From contig JAZUDI010000081.1 of the NCBI GenBank assembly GCA_045639525.1, forward strand, positions 1-30,778: DNA of 30,778 nucleotides, read 5' to 3'. Positions within the stretch are counted from its first letter, which is position 1; each line of letters starts with the position of its first letter. This document shows, piece after piece, positions 23,651 through 30,778 of the stretch. Source of the stretch: UBA1181 sp045639525. Lineage in GTDB: Bacteria > Bacteroidota > Bacteroidia > Bacteroidales > Paludibacteraceae. A program made the translations under genes and the position numbers. Below the pieces are notes generated by a model. It saw only the letters and a program-made list of their open reading frames with translations, was not told where the DNA came from and searched no databases.

Positions 23651-24091
23651 TTATTTAGTTGTTACAAATGTAGCCAAACTCAAAAGTGCGGACGAGATAT
23701 TCTCCACATTGATACCACCATCCAAAATAGCCTTCAAATCAGCCACCTCTTTCATATATTTCTCAGACTTAGCGACATTAGCGTCGGAAACGCCATACTT
23801 GGCCATCACCACACCCGCCAAGAAGTTTGTGGTCCAAGCCTTATCTTCCTTGAACTTTGAATACTCAAGACCAACAGAGGCAACTCTCAAACCAGCCGCA
23901 GTATCTTTGTCTTTGACAGCCAACTCCAAATCAGCATAGAATTGCTTTCCCTTATTGATCGCCTCATTCTCTCCTGAAACTACGGAATCATTCGTTGACG
24001 AATCATCATCCTTATCACCACACGAGGTAAAACCGAATGACAAACCCATAAACAGAGTCATCAAACATGCAAAAAATCTTAACTTCTTCAT
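23651..24091 (-). CDS. Hypothetical lipoprotein
   Basis: A 146-residue protein starting MKKLRFFACLMTLFMGLSF, with lipobox FTSC followed by GDKDDDSS. The mature part is a helical domain: EAINKGKQFYADLELAVKDK, DKAWTTNFLAGVVMAKYGV, KSEKYMKEVADLKAIL. I start it at 24091 because this gives a standard MKK signal peptide; an in-frame ATG at 24106 adds five residues. No family recognised. It lies 25 bases after comF in the same unit, and is similar in type, though not obviously in sequence, to the next lipoprotein. Confidence 0.8.
   Translation of the reverse strand: MKKLRFFACLMTLFMGLSFGFTSCGDKDDDSSTNDSVVSGENEAINKGKQFYADLELAVKDKDTAAGLRVASVGLEYSKFKEDKAWTTNFLAGVVMAKYGVSDANVAKSEKYMKEVADLKAILDGGINVENISSALLSLATFVTTK
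23665..23672 (-). promoter_or_regulatory. Putative internal -7 box
   Basis: Minus-strand TACATTTG, 29 bases before the ATG at 23635 and overlapping the last codons of the preceding lipoprotein gene. Confidence 0.35.
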
Positions 24092-24116
24092 TTTATTAAT
24101 AAGCATTAATTAATTA

Positions 24117-24827
24117 TCAATTACGATTAACCGCCGCCAGAGAGGCGACACTAATCCGAATATTCTTCATCGAGGAGAGCGTAGCCGCACATGCCATCAC
24201 CGTAGCACCTGTCGTGATCACATCATCCACCAACAAGATATGCCTTCCCGCCATCTCATCCGGAACTGAATCCCCACAAAGTTCAAAGATGCCCTGCACA
24301 TTGGTCCACCGTTCATCCACACTCTTCTTGGTTTGTGTCGAGGTCTCCACGACACGCTTCACCCAATCCGCGCGGACGGGAACTCCCATCTCATCCGAAA
24401 GTCCCATGGCGAACCACTCGCTTTGGTTGTAGCCTCTCCATTTCAAACGTTTGGGATGAAGCGGAACGGGAACAATCGCATCCACAGAGGAGAACCTTCC
24501 CTCTCGCAGTTGCCTGCCCAACATCCTTCCCAAACTACGGGCCAACTCTTTGGCTCCGTGGTACTTTATCTCATGAATCATCCGTTGGACGGTCGACTCC
24601 TTCTCGTAAACCAGCAACGCTGTCGCCGATTCGATGAAGGGGCGCCCATAGAGGTGTTGCTCCACAAAATTATCGGGCACCTCATGTTCTCTGACCAAAG
24701 GGAACTTCGAACGGCACTGCAAGCAGACATACTGCTCATCCTTGAAGAGCTTCTCCCCGCACCCGACACAGAGTCTGGGATAGAAGAGTTCCACGAAACC
24801 GTCCAGTGCGCTCCGCAGCCAGATCAT
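24117..24827 (-). CDS. ComF family phosphoribosyltransferase-like protein
   Basis: A 236-residue ComF/GntX-family protein. A four-cysteine zinc motif (C20, C23, C35, C38) is followed by the phosphoribosyltransferase-like core with YHGAKELARSLGRML, AIVPVPLHPKRLKWRGYNQS, DEMAGRHILLVDDVITTGAT as the PRPP-binding loop. In naturally competent bacteria ComF helps process incoming DNA; in others the role is unclear. The start codon overlaps the stop of the DUF4197 gene by one base (TAATG), so it is translationally coupled to it. Its place among lipoprotein genes is unusual. Confidence 0.93.
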   Translation of the reverse strand: MIWLRSALDGFVELFYPRLCVGCGEKLFKDEQYVCLQCRSKFPLVREHEVPDNFVEQHLYGRPFIESATALLVYEKESTVQRMIHEIKYHGAKELARSLGRMLGRQLREGRFSSVDAIVPVPLHPKRLKWRGYNQSEWFAMGLSDEMGVPVRADWVKRVVETSTQTKKSVDERWTNVQGIFELCGDSVPDEMAGRHILLVDDVITTGATVMACAATLSSMKNIRISVASLAAVNRN

Positions 24828-25747
24828 TAGTCCAAACGGCCAAACACCTTCTTCAACAATTCAGAGGTACGCTCCGCCGCATTGGTACGGATACCCGTCT
24901 CCTTCTCTGCCACCTTGGCGAACAAGCCATCCAAAGCCTTGCCAGTCACGTACTCACCCAAGTTGGTGTTGACGTGTTGGATAGATTCTACTTTGTTGTA
25001 AAGATCAGGCTTGCCAGCTGCATTCAAACCGATCTTCAAAGCCGCCATCGCAAGTTGTCCCTTGGTATCAGCCTTGAAATCAGCAATTTTATTATAGACA
25101 TTGGAGAAACCTCCCCAAGCGTCGTTCAACGTCTTGCCACCTACCGCTACTTGATCGAATGTTCCGGTCACCACCTTGCCGAAAGTGGTTTGCAATCCGG
25201 AGTAGGTTTTGTCGTAGAGATATGAGGTGGCCGCCTGCTCGGAACCGAACTTCGCGGTCACATTACCCGCCTCGGAAGCCGATTGGCTGGTATAGTTACC
25301 AAACAAGATAGCCTCGCCGTCAGCCAAAGTCATGCTGGTGATCGCATTGCCGAAAATCTCAGCCGATTCAGGAGCGGCGGTCTCGGCGGCGCGGTTCATC
25401 AACTCCACAATCTTATCGGGCTCCATATTGCTGGCACCAGCGGCGGACAGGAATGTCTTGCCGGCTTCGGTGGACAAGAGTTCTGCAGCGGTAGCCACCT
25501 CCTTCGGCATACCGATTTTCACCATGGCGTCGCCGAAATAGCCATCCTTCTGACCCAAATTCCTAGCGGCCGTCTCTGCGCCCACCTTCAAAGCCTCCTT
25601 CAAAGCGGCAGCGGTATCACCCTCGGAAAGGGCATCCGTCAAACCACCCAAGATATCGTCATCACAAGAGGAGACAAGGAATGCGGCTCCCACAAACGAC
25701 AACATAAATGCTCTTCTTATTCCTAATTTTATATTCATTTTTCCCAT
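24827..25747 (-). CDS. DUF4197 lipoprotein
   Basis: A 306-residue protein with a lipoprotein signal ending VSSC followed by DDD. The domain matches DUF4197: LKEALKVGAETAARNLGQKDG, GMPKEVATAAEL, IVELMNRAAETAAPESAEIF, AITSMTLADGEAILFG, AATSYLYDKTYSGLQTTFG, and a final KALDGLFAKVAEKETGIR. It is an all-helical envelope lipoprotein of unknown function. It is longer than many members because of inserts around 180-235. First gene of a unit with comF and two lipoproteins, with a TAAATTTG box upstream. Confidence 0.9.
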   Translation of the reverse strand: MGKMNIKLGIRRAFMLSFVGAAFLVSSCDDDILGGLTDALSEGDTAAALKEALKVGAETAARNLGQKDGYFGDAMVKIGMPKEVATAAELLSTEAGKTFLSAAGASNMEPDKIVELMNRAAETAAPESAEIFGNAITSMTLADGEAILFGNYTSQSASEAGNVTAKFGSEQAATSYLYDKTYSGLQTTFGKVVTGTFDQVAVGGKTLNDAWGGFSNVYNKIADFKADTKGQLAMAALKIGLNAAGKPDLYNKVESIQHVNTNLGEYVTGKALDGLFAKVAEKETGIRTNAAERTSELLKKVFGRLD

Positions 25748-25781
25748 ACTTTAAATTATACATTCAAAAATATACACTTTG

Positions 25782-25789
25782 CAAATTTA
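25782..25789 (-). promoter_or_regulatory. Putative -7 box of DUF4197/comF unit
   Basis: Minus-strand TAAATTTG, 34 bases before the ATG at 25747; fits TAnnTTTG. No good -33 box at the usual distance. Confidence 0.45.
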
Positions 25790-25874
25790 TCTTTTTTCAT
25801 GCAAAAAACGAAAAAACAAATGATTTTTTAAATCAAAGAGGACAGAAACCGCACCAACTATCGATGAAATAGAC

Positions 25875-25882
25875 TACCTTTG
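25875..25882 (+). promoter_or_regulatory. Putative -7 box adjacent to the RHH-like start codon
   Basis: TACCTTTG fits the consensus and lies just 6 bases before the ATG at 25889, which would give a leaderless or nearly leaderless transcript. Confidence 0.45.
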
Positions 25883-25888
25883 CGAGGT

Positions 25889-26128
25889 ATGGCAAATGCA
25901 AAGAAGAAAAATAGCAAGACAACAAAAAAGGTACCCGACCGAAAGAAATTGGTCCGGAACCAACGGATCAGCATCGCTTTAAACGATGCTGAAATGAGGA
26001 CATTGAACCGTTTTTTCGAGAAATACAAGATTGCGAACAAAGCCAAATTTTGCAGGGAGACGCTGATGCTTACCGTATTAAAACGGTTGGAGGCGGATTC
26101 CCCTTCACTCTTCGACAACATCGAATAG
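25889..26128 (+). CDS. Small basic ribbon-helix-helix-like protein
   Basis: A 79-residue protein with a lysine-rich N-terminus (MANAKKKNSKTTKKVPDRKK) followed by RISIALNDAEMRTLNRFFEK and YKIANKAKFCRETLMLTVL, which has the strand-helix-helix pattern of ribbon-helix-helix DNA-binding proteins, a possible mobilisation-type or transcription regulator. Start at ATG 25889 rather than the TTG nine bases upstream. It stops 2 bases before tadA, so the two are cotranscribed. Such small proteins next to tadA occur in Bacteroidales; function unknown. Confidence 0.75.
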   Translation: MANAKKKNSKTTKKVPDRKKLVRNQRISIALNDAEMRTLNRFFEKYKIANKAKFCRETLMLTVLKRLEADSPSLFDNIE

Positions 26129-26130
26129 CC

Positions 26131-26562
26131 ATGAACGACGAATACTTCATGAAGCAAGCGATCGCCGAGGCGAAAAAGGCCGGAGCGAAAGACGAGGTGC
26201 CCATCGGTGCAGTCATCGTCCACGGCGAGCAGATCATCGCCAAAGCGCATAACCTCACTGAGACGTTACACGACGTCACCGCCCATGCGGAGATGCAGTC
26301 CATCACCATGGCGGCGGACTATATGGGTGGAAAATACCTGACAGACTGTACTTTATACGTGACCGTCGAGCCATGCACCATGTGCGCGGGGGCGATCGGT
26401 TGGGCACAAATCAGCAAAGTGGTTTACGGGGCACCCGATACCAAGCGAGGTTATTCAATCATCGCTCCTAACGCCCTCCACCCCAAATGCGTGGTAGTTT
26501 CCGGGGTGTTACAAGAGGAATGCTCCGAACTGATGACCAGCTTCTTCAAAAAACTGAGATAA
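26131..26562 (+). CDS. tadA: tRNA-specific adenosine deaminase
   Basis: A 143-residue deaminase that converts the wobble adenosine of tRNA-Arg(ACG) to inosine. Motifs: HAEMQS with zinc ligand H52 and catalytic E54, and PCTMCAGAIGWAQI with zinc ligands C82 and C85. The start at 26131 gives MNDEYFMKQAIAEAKKA, the usual TadA N-terminus; upstream in-frame starts would run through the RHH-like gene and are rejected. Two bases separate it from the preceding stop. Confidence 0.96.
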   Translation: MNDEYFMKQAIAEAKKAGAKDEVPIGAVIVHGEQIIAKAHNLTETLHDVTAHAEMQSITMAADYMGGKYLTDCTLYVTVEPCTMCAGAIGWAQISKVVYGAPDTKRGYSIIAPNALHPKCVVVSGVLQEECSELMTSFFKKLR

Positions 26563-26577
26563 AACATAAATGTTTCC

Positions 26578-26585
26578 TATATTTG
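26578..26585 (+). promoter_or_regulatory. Putative -7 box for the MFS transporter gene
   Basis: TATATTTG, 29 bases upstream of the ATG at 26615; fits the Bacteroidota consensus. Confidence 0.5.
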
Positions 26586-26614
26586 AATTTGTAATTTAAT
26601 ACTAAAGACACAAC

Positions 26615-28198
26615 ATGAGAGAAAAATTATCGATCAAAGAAAAGGTGGCTTACGCCTTGGGTGACGCATCCGCCAACATCGCATGGCGCGGCGTCTCCGC
26701 ATTCCTTATCATTTTCTACACAGATGTTTTCGGTTTGGCTCCCGGAATCGTAGCCACATTGATGCTTTTGGCCAGAACAACGGATGGCGTCAGTGATGTC
26801 TTTATGGGCATGATCGGGGACAGAACCAACACCAAACACGGAAAGTTCCGTCCTTGGATTTTATGGACCGCTATCCCTTTGGGTGTCATTCTCACCCTAC
26901 TCTATGTCTGCCCTGAGAGTTGGTCTATGAATGCGAAAATAGCCTACGCGTTTTGCACATACCTTCTTTTCACATGCATTTACACCGCCAACAACATCCC
27001 TTACGGTGCGTTGATGGCTGTTATGACTGACGACGACAAGGAGCGTACCAGCATCGGTTCTTTCCGTATGGTCGGCGCCTTCGCGGGCGGTATGTTGGTA
27101 CAAGGATTGCTGCTCTTCTTGGTAGCCTACTTCGGCAACATCAACCCATCCATGGATATCAAACAATTGGATTCCGAGAAGTTCGAAGTGACCATTTCCG
27201 CCCCTACTGACGTAAAGAACGTCAACATCAAAACCAACGGCGGTGTCGCCACCTTCGTTATGGTAGGCAACGAGGCGGATTCAGCTACCGTAGGAAAAAG
27301 TTTCTCCATGGAGGCCAACCAACCCTACACCTTCATCGTGGAGGGCGAGCCTACCATTTCCCAAGAAAACATTACCATCATCGACCAACGTGTCGGTTAC
27401 AGAAACGCCATCGGCAGTTTGTCCCTTGTCTTGATATTGTGCCTTTTCATCACCTTCTACTACACAAGGGAGAGGGTGACTCCACCCGCACAGCAACAAG
27501 AGAACATCAAACAAGACCTATTGGATCTGATCAAGAACAAACCTTGGGTGGTATTATTGATCGTAGGCTTGGTTTTCAACATCTACAACAACATGAAACA
27601 AGGCATTACGGTAATCTACTTCACCCACTACGTCCACAACCAACTAATGGCAGGACTCTATATGACCGCCTTGATGATCGCCTCCATCATCGGAGCCGCC
27701 ATCACCACACCTCTTAGCGCAAAATTAGGCAAGAAGAACCTCTTCATCGCCGCGCTGCTCATTTCTGGAGGAATCAACGCCATCATGTATTTCTGTGGAC
27801 CACAAGACACCACCATGATTTTCGCCATCGGTTCACTCTCCGAGTGCGCCGCCGCCATTATGCCAACCCTATTCTTCGCCATGTTGGGTGACGCTGCCGA
27901 CTATTCAGAATACAAGAATGGACGACGCGCGACTGGTTTAGTTTATTCGGCGGGATCTTTCGCCACTAAATTCGGCGGAGGCATCGCAGGAGCATTGATT
28001 GGTCTCGTCTTGGGCATCTACGGATACAACGGACTCGATTCATTGGCAATCCAGAAGGCCGTTCCGGGTATCATTCAATTAATGAGCTGGATTCCTGCGG
28101 TCATCGCAGTTATAGGTGCCGTTTTGATGTTGCTATATCCACTCAGCCAAGAGAACATGGATCACATCACCCAAGAGCTCAAGGCAAGACGCAGTTAA
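26615..28198 (+). CDS. MFS transporter, GPH (MelB-like) family, with periplasmic insert
   Basis: A 527-residue inner-membrane cation:sugar symporter-type protein. The N-terminus KEKVAYALGDASANIAWRGV and DVFMGMIGDRTNTKHGKFRPWIL, with DDDKERTSIGSFRMVG, are typical GPH motifs. About twelve membrane helices are visible. Between helix 5 (about 150-172) and helix 6 (about 260-280) there is an insert of roughly 84 residues (175-258), rich in valine, threonine and asparagine (KFEVTISAPTDVKNVNIKTN, YTFIVEGEPTISQENITI), predicted to be beta-rich and periplasmic. Typical relatives lack it and are near 450-480 residues. Substrate is unknown; a pectin- or glucan-derived oligosaccharide is possible but not shown by position. 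The gene has its own promoter and is 42 bases upstream of the next gene. Confidence 0.92.
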   Translation: MREKLSIKEKVAYALGDASANIAWRGVSAFLIIFYTDVFGLAPGIVATLMLLARTTDGVSDVFMGMIGDRTNTKHGKFRPWILWTAIPLGVILTLLYVCPESWSMNAKIAYAFCTYLLFTCIYTANNIPYGALMAVMTDDDKERTSIGSFRMVGAFAGGMLVQGLLLFLVAYFGNINPSMDIKQLDSEKFEVTISAPTDVKNVNIKTNGGVATFVMVGNEADSATVGKSFSMEANQPYTFIVEGEPTISQENITIIDQRVGYRNAIGSLSLVLILCLFITFYYTRERVTPPAQQQENIKQDLLDLIKNKPWVVLLIVGLVFNIYNNMKQGITVIYFTHYVHNQLMAGLYMTALMIASIIGAAITTPLSAKLGKKNLFIAALLISGGINAIMYFCGPQDTTMIFAIGSLSECAAAIMPTLFFAMLGDAADYSEYKNGRRATGLVYSAGSFATKFGGGIAGALIGLVLGIYGYNGLDSLAIQKAVPGIIQLMSWIPAVIAVIGAVLMLLYPLSQENMDHITQELKARRS

Positions 28199-28240
28199 AT
28201 CTCTCACCGCAAGACATAGCTCGTATTAACAACCAAAGAG

Positions 28241-29152
28241 ATGTATCAACCCGTTCCTCCCACCTTCATCGGGAAAAAGGTTTTCGAAAGCGTCGACATC
28301 CGTCAAATCCTTCCCAGAATCGATTGGCGCTTCTTTTTCCACGCCTGGAAGATGACAGGTAATTACGAAGGATTGGATAGGCTATGCGACTGCGCGGCAT
28401 GCAAGACACAATGGTTGCTCCGCTACCATCCCGAAGAACGAGAGAAGGCGGAGGAGGCCTACAAACTAATGCGTGACGCGCAAGAGGTTTTACGGGAGGG
28501 TATCACGGAGGGCATCTTCTCCATATCGGCGATGCTTTGTTTCTCGGAGGCCCATAGCGAGGAGGAGGGCATACAAATCCACGATCTCGGCGGGAAGCCG
28601 CTCTACCTCCCCATGTTAAGGCAGCAGCACCCAAGTGAGCGCAACAACTGCTGCCTCTCCATGTCGGACTTCATCTCCCCTACAACGGATTATATCGGCA
28701 TTTTCGCCGTCACCGTCCACGGAGGAGACGAATGGGCCGAGCGTATACGGAAAGAGGGCGACGACTACACCTCCATTTTGATCAAAAGTGTGGCCGACCG
28801 TCTGGCGGAGGCTACCGCGGATTGGCTCCACGAACAATCAAGGAACCGATACTGGGGATATGGGAAGATAACAGGACGTGAGGGCATCCGTCCCGCCTTT
28901 GGCTATCCCGCCATGCCTGACATCTCGCTTCTCAAAGAGGTGGACGCCACCATCCAGCTGTCGGAGATAGGCATTCAACTGACAGAAAACTGCGCCATGC
29001 GACCTAATGCCTCCATTTGCGGCCTACACATCGCACACCCGCAATCCTTCTATTTTATGGTAGGGGAAATCGCGGAAGACCAAAAAAGGAGTTACGCCGC
29101 ACAACGCGACACCACAGTGGAGGAACTGAACAAATGGTTAGCCAACTCTTAA
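28241..29152 (+). CDS. Stand-alone methionine synthase (MetH) activation domain
   Basis: A 303-residue protein equivalent to the C-terminal reactivation domain of cobalamin-dependent methionine synthase, which uses S-adenosylmethionine to remethylate oxidised cobalamin. Motifs: DWRFFFHAWKMTG near the start, ATADWLHEQSRNRYWGY, GIRPAFGYPAMPD (R217 matches the AdoMet-contacting arginine of RPAxGYP), and LTENCAMRPNASICGLHIAH, matching the E-x-x-A-M-x-P-x-A-S-x-x-G motif. The homocysteine-, folate- and cobalamin-binding domains are absent, so they must be encoded elsewhere, or this activates a different cobalamin enzyme. It is 42 bases after the MFS gene and its stop lies in the heptad repeat before dgt. 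Confidence 0.9.
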   Translation: MYQPVPPTFIGKKVFESVDIRQILPRIDWRFFFHAWKMTGNYEGLDRLCDCAACKTQWLLRYHPEEREKAEEAYKLMRDAQEVLREGITEGIFSISAMLCFSEAHSEEEGIQIHDLGGKPLYLPMLRQQHPSERNNCCLSMSDFISPTTDYIGIFAVTVHGGDEWAERIRKEGDDYTSILIKSVADRLAEATADWLHEQSRNRYWGYGKITGREGIRPAFGYPAMPDISLLKEVDATIQLSEIGIQLTENCAMRPNASICGLHIAHPQSFYFMVGEIAEDQKRSYAAQRDTTVEELNKWLANS

Positions 29153-29192
29153 TTCTTAACTCCTAACTCTTAATTCTTAACTCTTAATTATC
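29144..29192 (+). repeat. Heptanucleotide tandem repeat up to the dgt start codon
   Basis: Seven consecutive heptads: AACTCTT, AATTCTT, AACTCCT, AACTCTT, AATTCTT, AACTCTT, AATTATC. The first contains the stop codon of the MetH activation gene (TAA at 29150-29152) and the last ends directly before ATG 29193. The repeat fills the whole gap and sets the distance to the dgt start. A related two-heptad stretch (AACTCAT, AATTCTT) occurs at 1055-1068. Confidence 0.9.
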
Positions 29193-30524
29193 ATGATGGA
29201 TTGGAACAAACTAATCACCACCAAACGATTCGGGTTGGAAAATTTCCACGACGACAAGAAGCAAGACCGCACGGAATTCCAACGTGACTTTGACCGACTG
29301 ATTTTCTCCGCCCCTTTCCGTAGGTTACAAAATAAGACACAAGTCTTTCCGCTACCGGGAAGCATCTTCGTCCACAACCGTTTAACGCACAGTCTGGAGG
29401 TCTCTTGCGTGGGAAGATCCTTGGGCAACAGCATCGCCAAGATGTTGAAGGAGAAACACGGACCTTCCATCACCGATAACATTCAAGAGATCGGATCCAT
29501 CGTGTCGGCTGGTTGCTTAGCGCACGACATGGGAAACCCGCCTTTCGGCCATTCAGGAGAAACCGCCATCGCCTCTTACTTTTCAGAAGGCGACGGACAA
29601 GCCCTGAAAAAGAAATATGGATTGAGCGATAGCCAATGGAACGACATCATCCACTTCGAAGGAAACGCCAACGCGTTCAGATTGTTGACACACCAATTCA
29701 ACGGACGAAGAAAGGGAGGATTCGTCCTCACCTACTCCACCATCGCCTCTATCGTCAAATACCCCTATAAGTCCGACTATGTCACGGAGAAGAAGAAGAA
29801 ATTCGGATTTTTCCAAAGCGAGACGGAGGATTTCAAGAAGTTGGCGGAAGATTTGGGTATGATCCAATTGGCTGAGGATAAGTACGCCAGACACCCTTTA
29901 GTTTACTTGGTGGAGGCGGCGGATGACATCTGTTACGAAATCATGGACATTGAGGATGCCCACAAGTTACGTCTGCTGAGCAACGACGAGGCCAAGAACC
30001 TATTACTCAACTACTTCACGGAGGATCAAGTCGAAAGGAAGAGGGCGCACATGGATGACGTGGAGGATGAGAACGAGCAGATCGCCTACCTGCGCTCTTC
30101 CGTCATTGGCGTCTTGGTGGATGAGTGTTCCAAAGCATTTATCCAACACGAGGACGAAATATTGTCCGGCACCTTCAACGGCTCACTCATCGACTATGTT
30201 TCAGAGCGTGTCGGCAACGCCTACAAGAAGTGCCAAGAGGTTTCGGTGAAAAAGATTTACCGCTCCCACTTGGTAATGGATATCGAAATCGCCGGTTACA
30301 ACATCATCTACACCTTGATCGATAAGGTGATCAACGCAGTATTCAATCCGGAGAAAGCCTACTCCAGACAACTCATCGACCGCATTCCGGAACAGTACGA
30401 GACACAGGATGAAGATCCATACAAACGGATCATCGCCGTGTTGGATTATATCTCAGGCATGACTGATATTTACGCTTTGGATTTGTACAGGAAGATTACG
30501 GGTATCAGTATTCCGATATTGTAA
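29193..30524 (+). CDS. dgt: Deoxyguanosinetriphosphate triphosphohydrolase-like HD protein
   Basis: A 443-residue HD-domain enzyme of the dGTPase family, hydrolysing dNTPs to nucleosides and triphosphate. Motifs: FSAPFRRLQNKTQVFPLPG (family signature), RLTHSLEVSCVGRSLG (first metal histidine), LAHDMGNPPFGHSGE (HD pair), and VEAADDICYEIMDIEDAH (metal-binding aspartate). All key residues are present. The start at ATG 29193 is followed by a second Met. The preceding heptad repeat replaces any recognisable ribosome-binding site. It is probably cotranscribed with the MFS and MetH-activation genes. Confidence 0.95.
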   Translation: MMDWNKLITTKRFGLENFHDDKKQDRTEFQRDFDRLIFSAPFRRLQNKTQVFPLPGSIFVHNRLTHSLEVSCVGRSLGNSIAKMLKEKHGPSITDNIQEIGSIVSAGCLAHDMGNPPFGHSGETAIASYFSEGDGQALKKKYGLSDSQWNDIIHFEGNANAFRLLTHQFNGRRKGGFVLTYSTIASIVKYPYKSDYVTEKKKKFGFFQSETEDFKKLAEDLGMIQLAEDKYARHPLVYLVEAADDICYEIMDIEDAHKLRLLSNDEAKNLLLNYFTEDQVERKRAHMDDVEDENEQIAYLRSSVIGVLVDECSKAFIQHEDEILSGTFNGSLIDYVSERVGNAYKKCQEVSVKKIYRSHLVMDIEIAGYNIIYTLIDKVINAVFNPEKAYSRQLIDRIPEQYETQDEDPYKRIIAVLDYISGMTDIYALDLYRKITGISIPIL

Positions 30525-30575
30525 GAGACTCGGACATTCAAAGGGGCATTTTCAAAGGGGTACCAACACTAAAAC

Positions 30576-30655
30576 AAAAAGTACAAGACTAAATCTTGAA
30601 AGGTGTTGATTATGTGTGAGTTGCAAAAAGTGCAAGGAAAAATAAAAAGTACAAG
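30576..30655 (+). repeat. Three short repeats AAAAAGTRCAAG downstream of dgt
   Basis: AAAAAGTACAAG at 30576, AAAAAGTGCAAG at 30625 and AAAAAGTACAAG at 30644. ATGGGTGGC also occurs twice between 30660 and 30700. No gene is supported in the stretch 30525-30733. Purpose unknown; may be low-complexity drift. Confidence 0.4.
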
Positions 30656-30733
30656 GTGGCGCAAATGGGTGGCTATTGGGTTACAGATATGGGTGGCAAA
30701 ATTGTTACATCGGCAGAAACGGTTACATGGCAC

Positions 30734-30762
30734 AAAAAAAGGGGTGATTTTCACCCCTTTTC
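30734..30762. terminator. Bidirectional intrinsic terminator at right end
   Basis: AAAAGGGGTGA (30737-30747) pairs with TCACCCCTTTT (30751-30761) around a TTT loop. A and T runs on either side allow termination on both strands. Confidence 0.85.
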
Positions 30763-30778
30763 TCTTTCAAATTTCTCC

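Noticed and set aside
26050..26130. A longer N-terminus for tadA starting at 26050
   Set aside because: It would overlap the RHH-like gene in another frame, and MNDEYFMKQAI at 26131 is the usual TadA start.
29144..29192. CRISPR-type repeat
   Set aside because: Seven-base units without spacers, so it is a simple tandem repeat; no CRISPR array was found anywhere in the window.
30569..30754. A 61-codon minus-strand ORF at the right end
   Set aside because: Its start lies in the terminator hairpin and its composition is low complexity.

Overview
The window looks like a chromosomal segment of a plant-fibre-degrading Bacteroidota, most likely order Bacteroidales from a gut or rumen-like habitat. 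Three things point there: promoters of the TAnnTTTG type (often TATATTTG or TACATTTG) with no consistent Shine-Dalgarno, a hybrid two-component system (HTCS) regulator, and type IX secretion system (T9SS) C-terminal sorting domains on four extracellular proteins. Genus cannot be fixed by eye; Prevotella-like or related families are possible.

Layout. (1) 1-876, minus: the N-terminal part of an AT-richer AAA/ABC-type ATPase with a clear Walker A, running off the left edge; probably an accessory or defence-type gene. (2) 1105-14980, plus: a pectin/plant-wall block: a short T9SS-tailed secreted protein, a PL1 pectate lyase, a 1321-residue HTCS, a PL11 rhamnogalacturonan lyase with an extra C-terminal domain, a double-domain CE12-type rhamnogalacturonan acetylesterase, and a GH9 glycosidase. 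There is no SusC/SusD pair; the PL11, CE12 and GH9 proteins carry sorting tails, so the enzymes probably work at the cell surface or outside it. Together they would cleave homogalacturonan (PL1), deacetylate and cut rhamnogalacturonan I (CE12, PL11), and open beta-glucan chains (GH9), with the HTCS sensing a released oligosaccharide. (3) 15073-16606: a small YtxH-like protein, a compact transcription unit encoding two paralogous 25-28-residue single-helix membrane peptides, and a secreted hypothetical protein. (4) 16783-19451: class I fumarase, then an Rpn/PD-(D/E)XK family nuclease bracketed by two nearly identical terminators. (5) 19473-25747, minus: two units read leftward: a lipoprotein / ComF / DUF4197 operon, and dnaG followed by two DUF4230-type proteins and a frameshifted small gene. 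(6) 25889-30524, plus: a ribbon-helix-helix-like small protein with tadA, a GPH-type MFS transporter with an unusual periplasmic insert, a stand-alone methionine synthase activation domain, and dgt preceded by a heptanucleotide tandem repeat. The right end holds short repeats and a strong bidirectional terminator.

The parts least explained by known families are the tandem micro-peptides at 15620-15830, the extra domain on the PL11 enzyme, the direct repeats upstream of PL11, the MFS insert, and the heptad repeat that runs exactly up to the dgt start codon. No rRNA, tRNA or CRISPR array was seen. All family names come from reading motifs, not from database searches.
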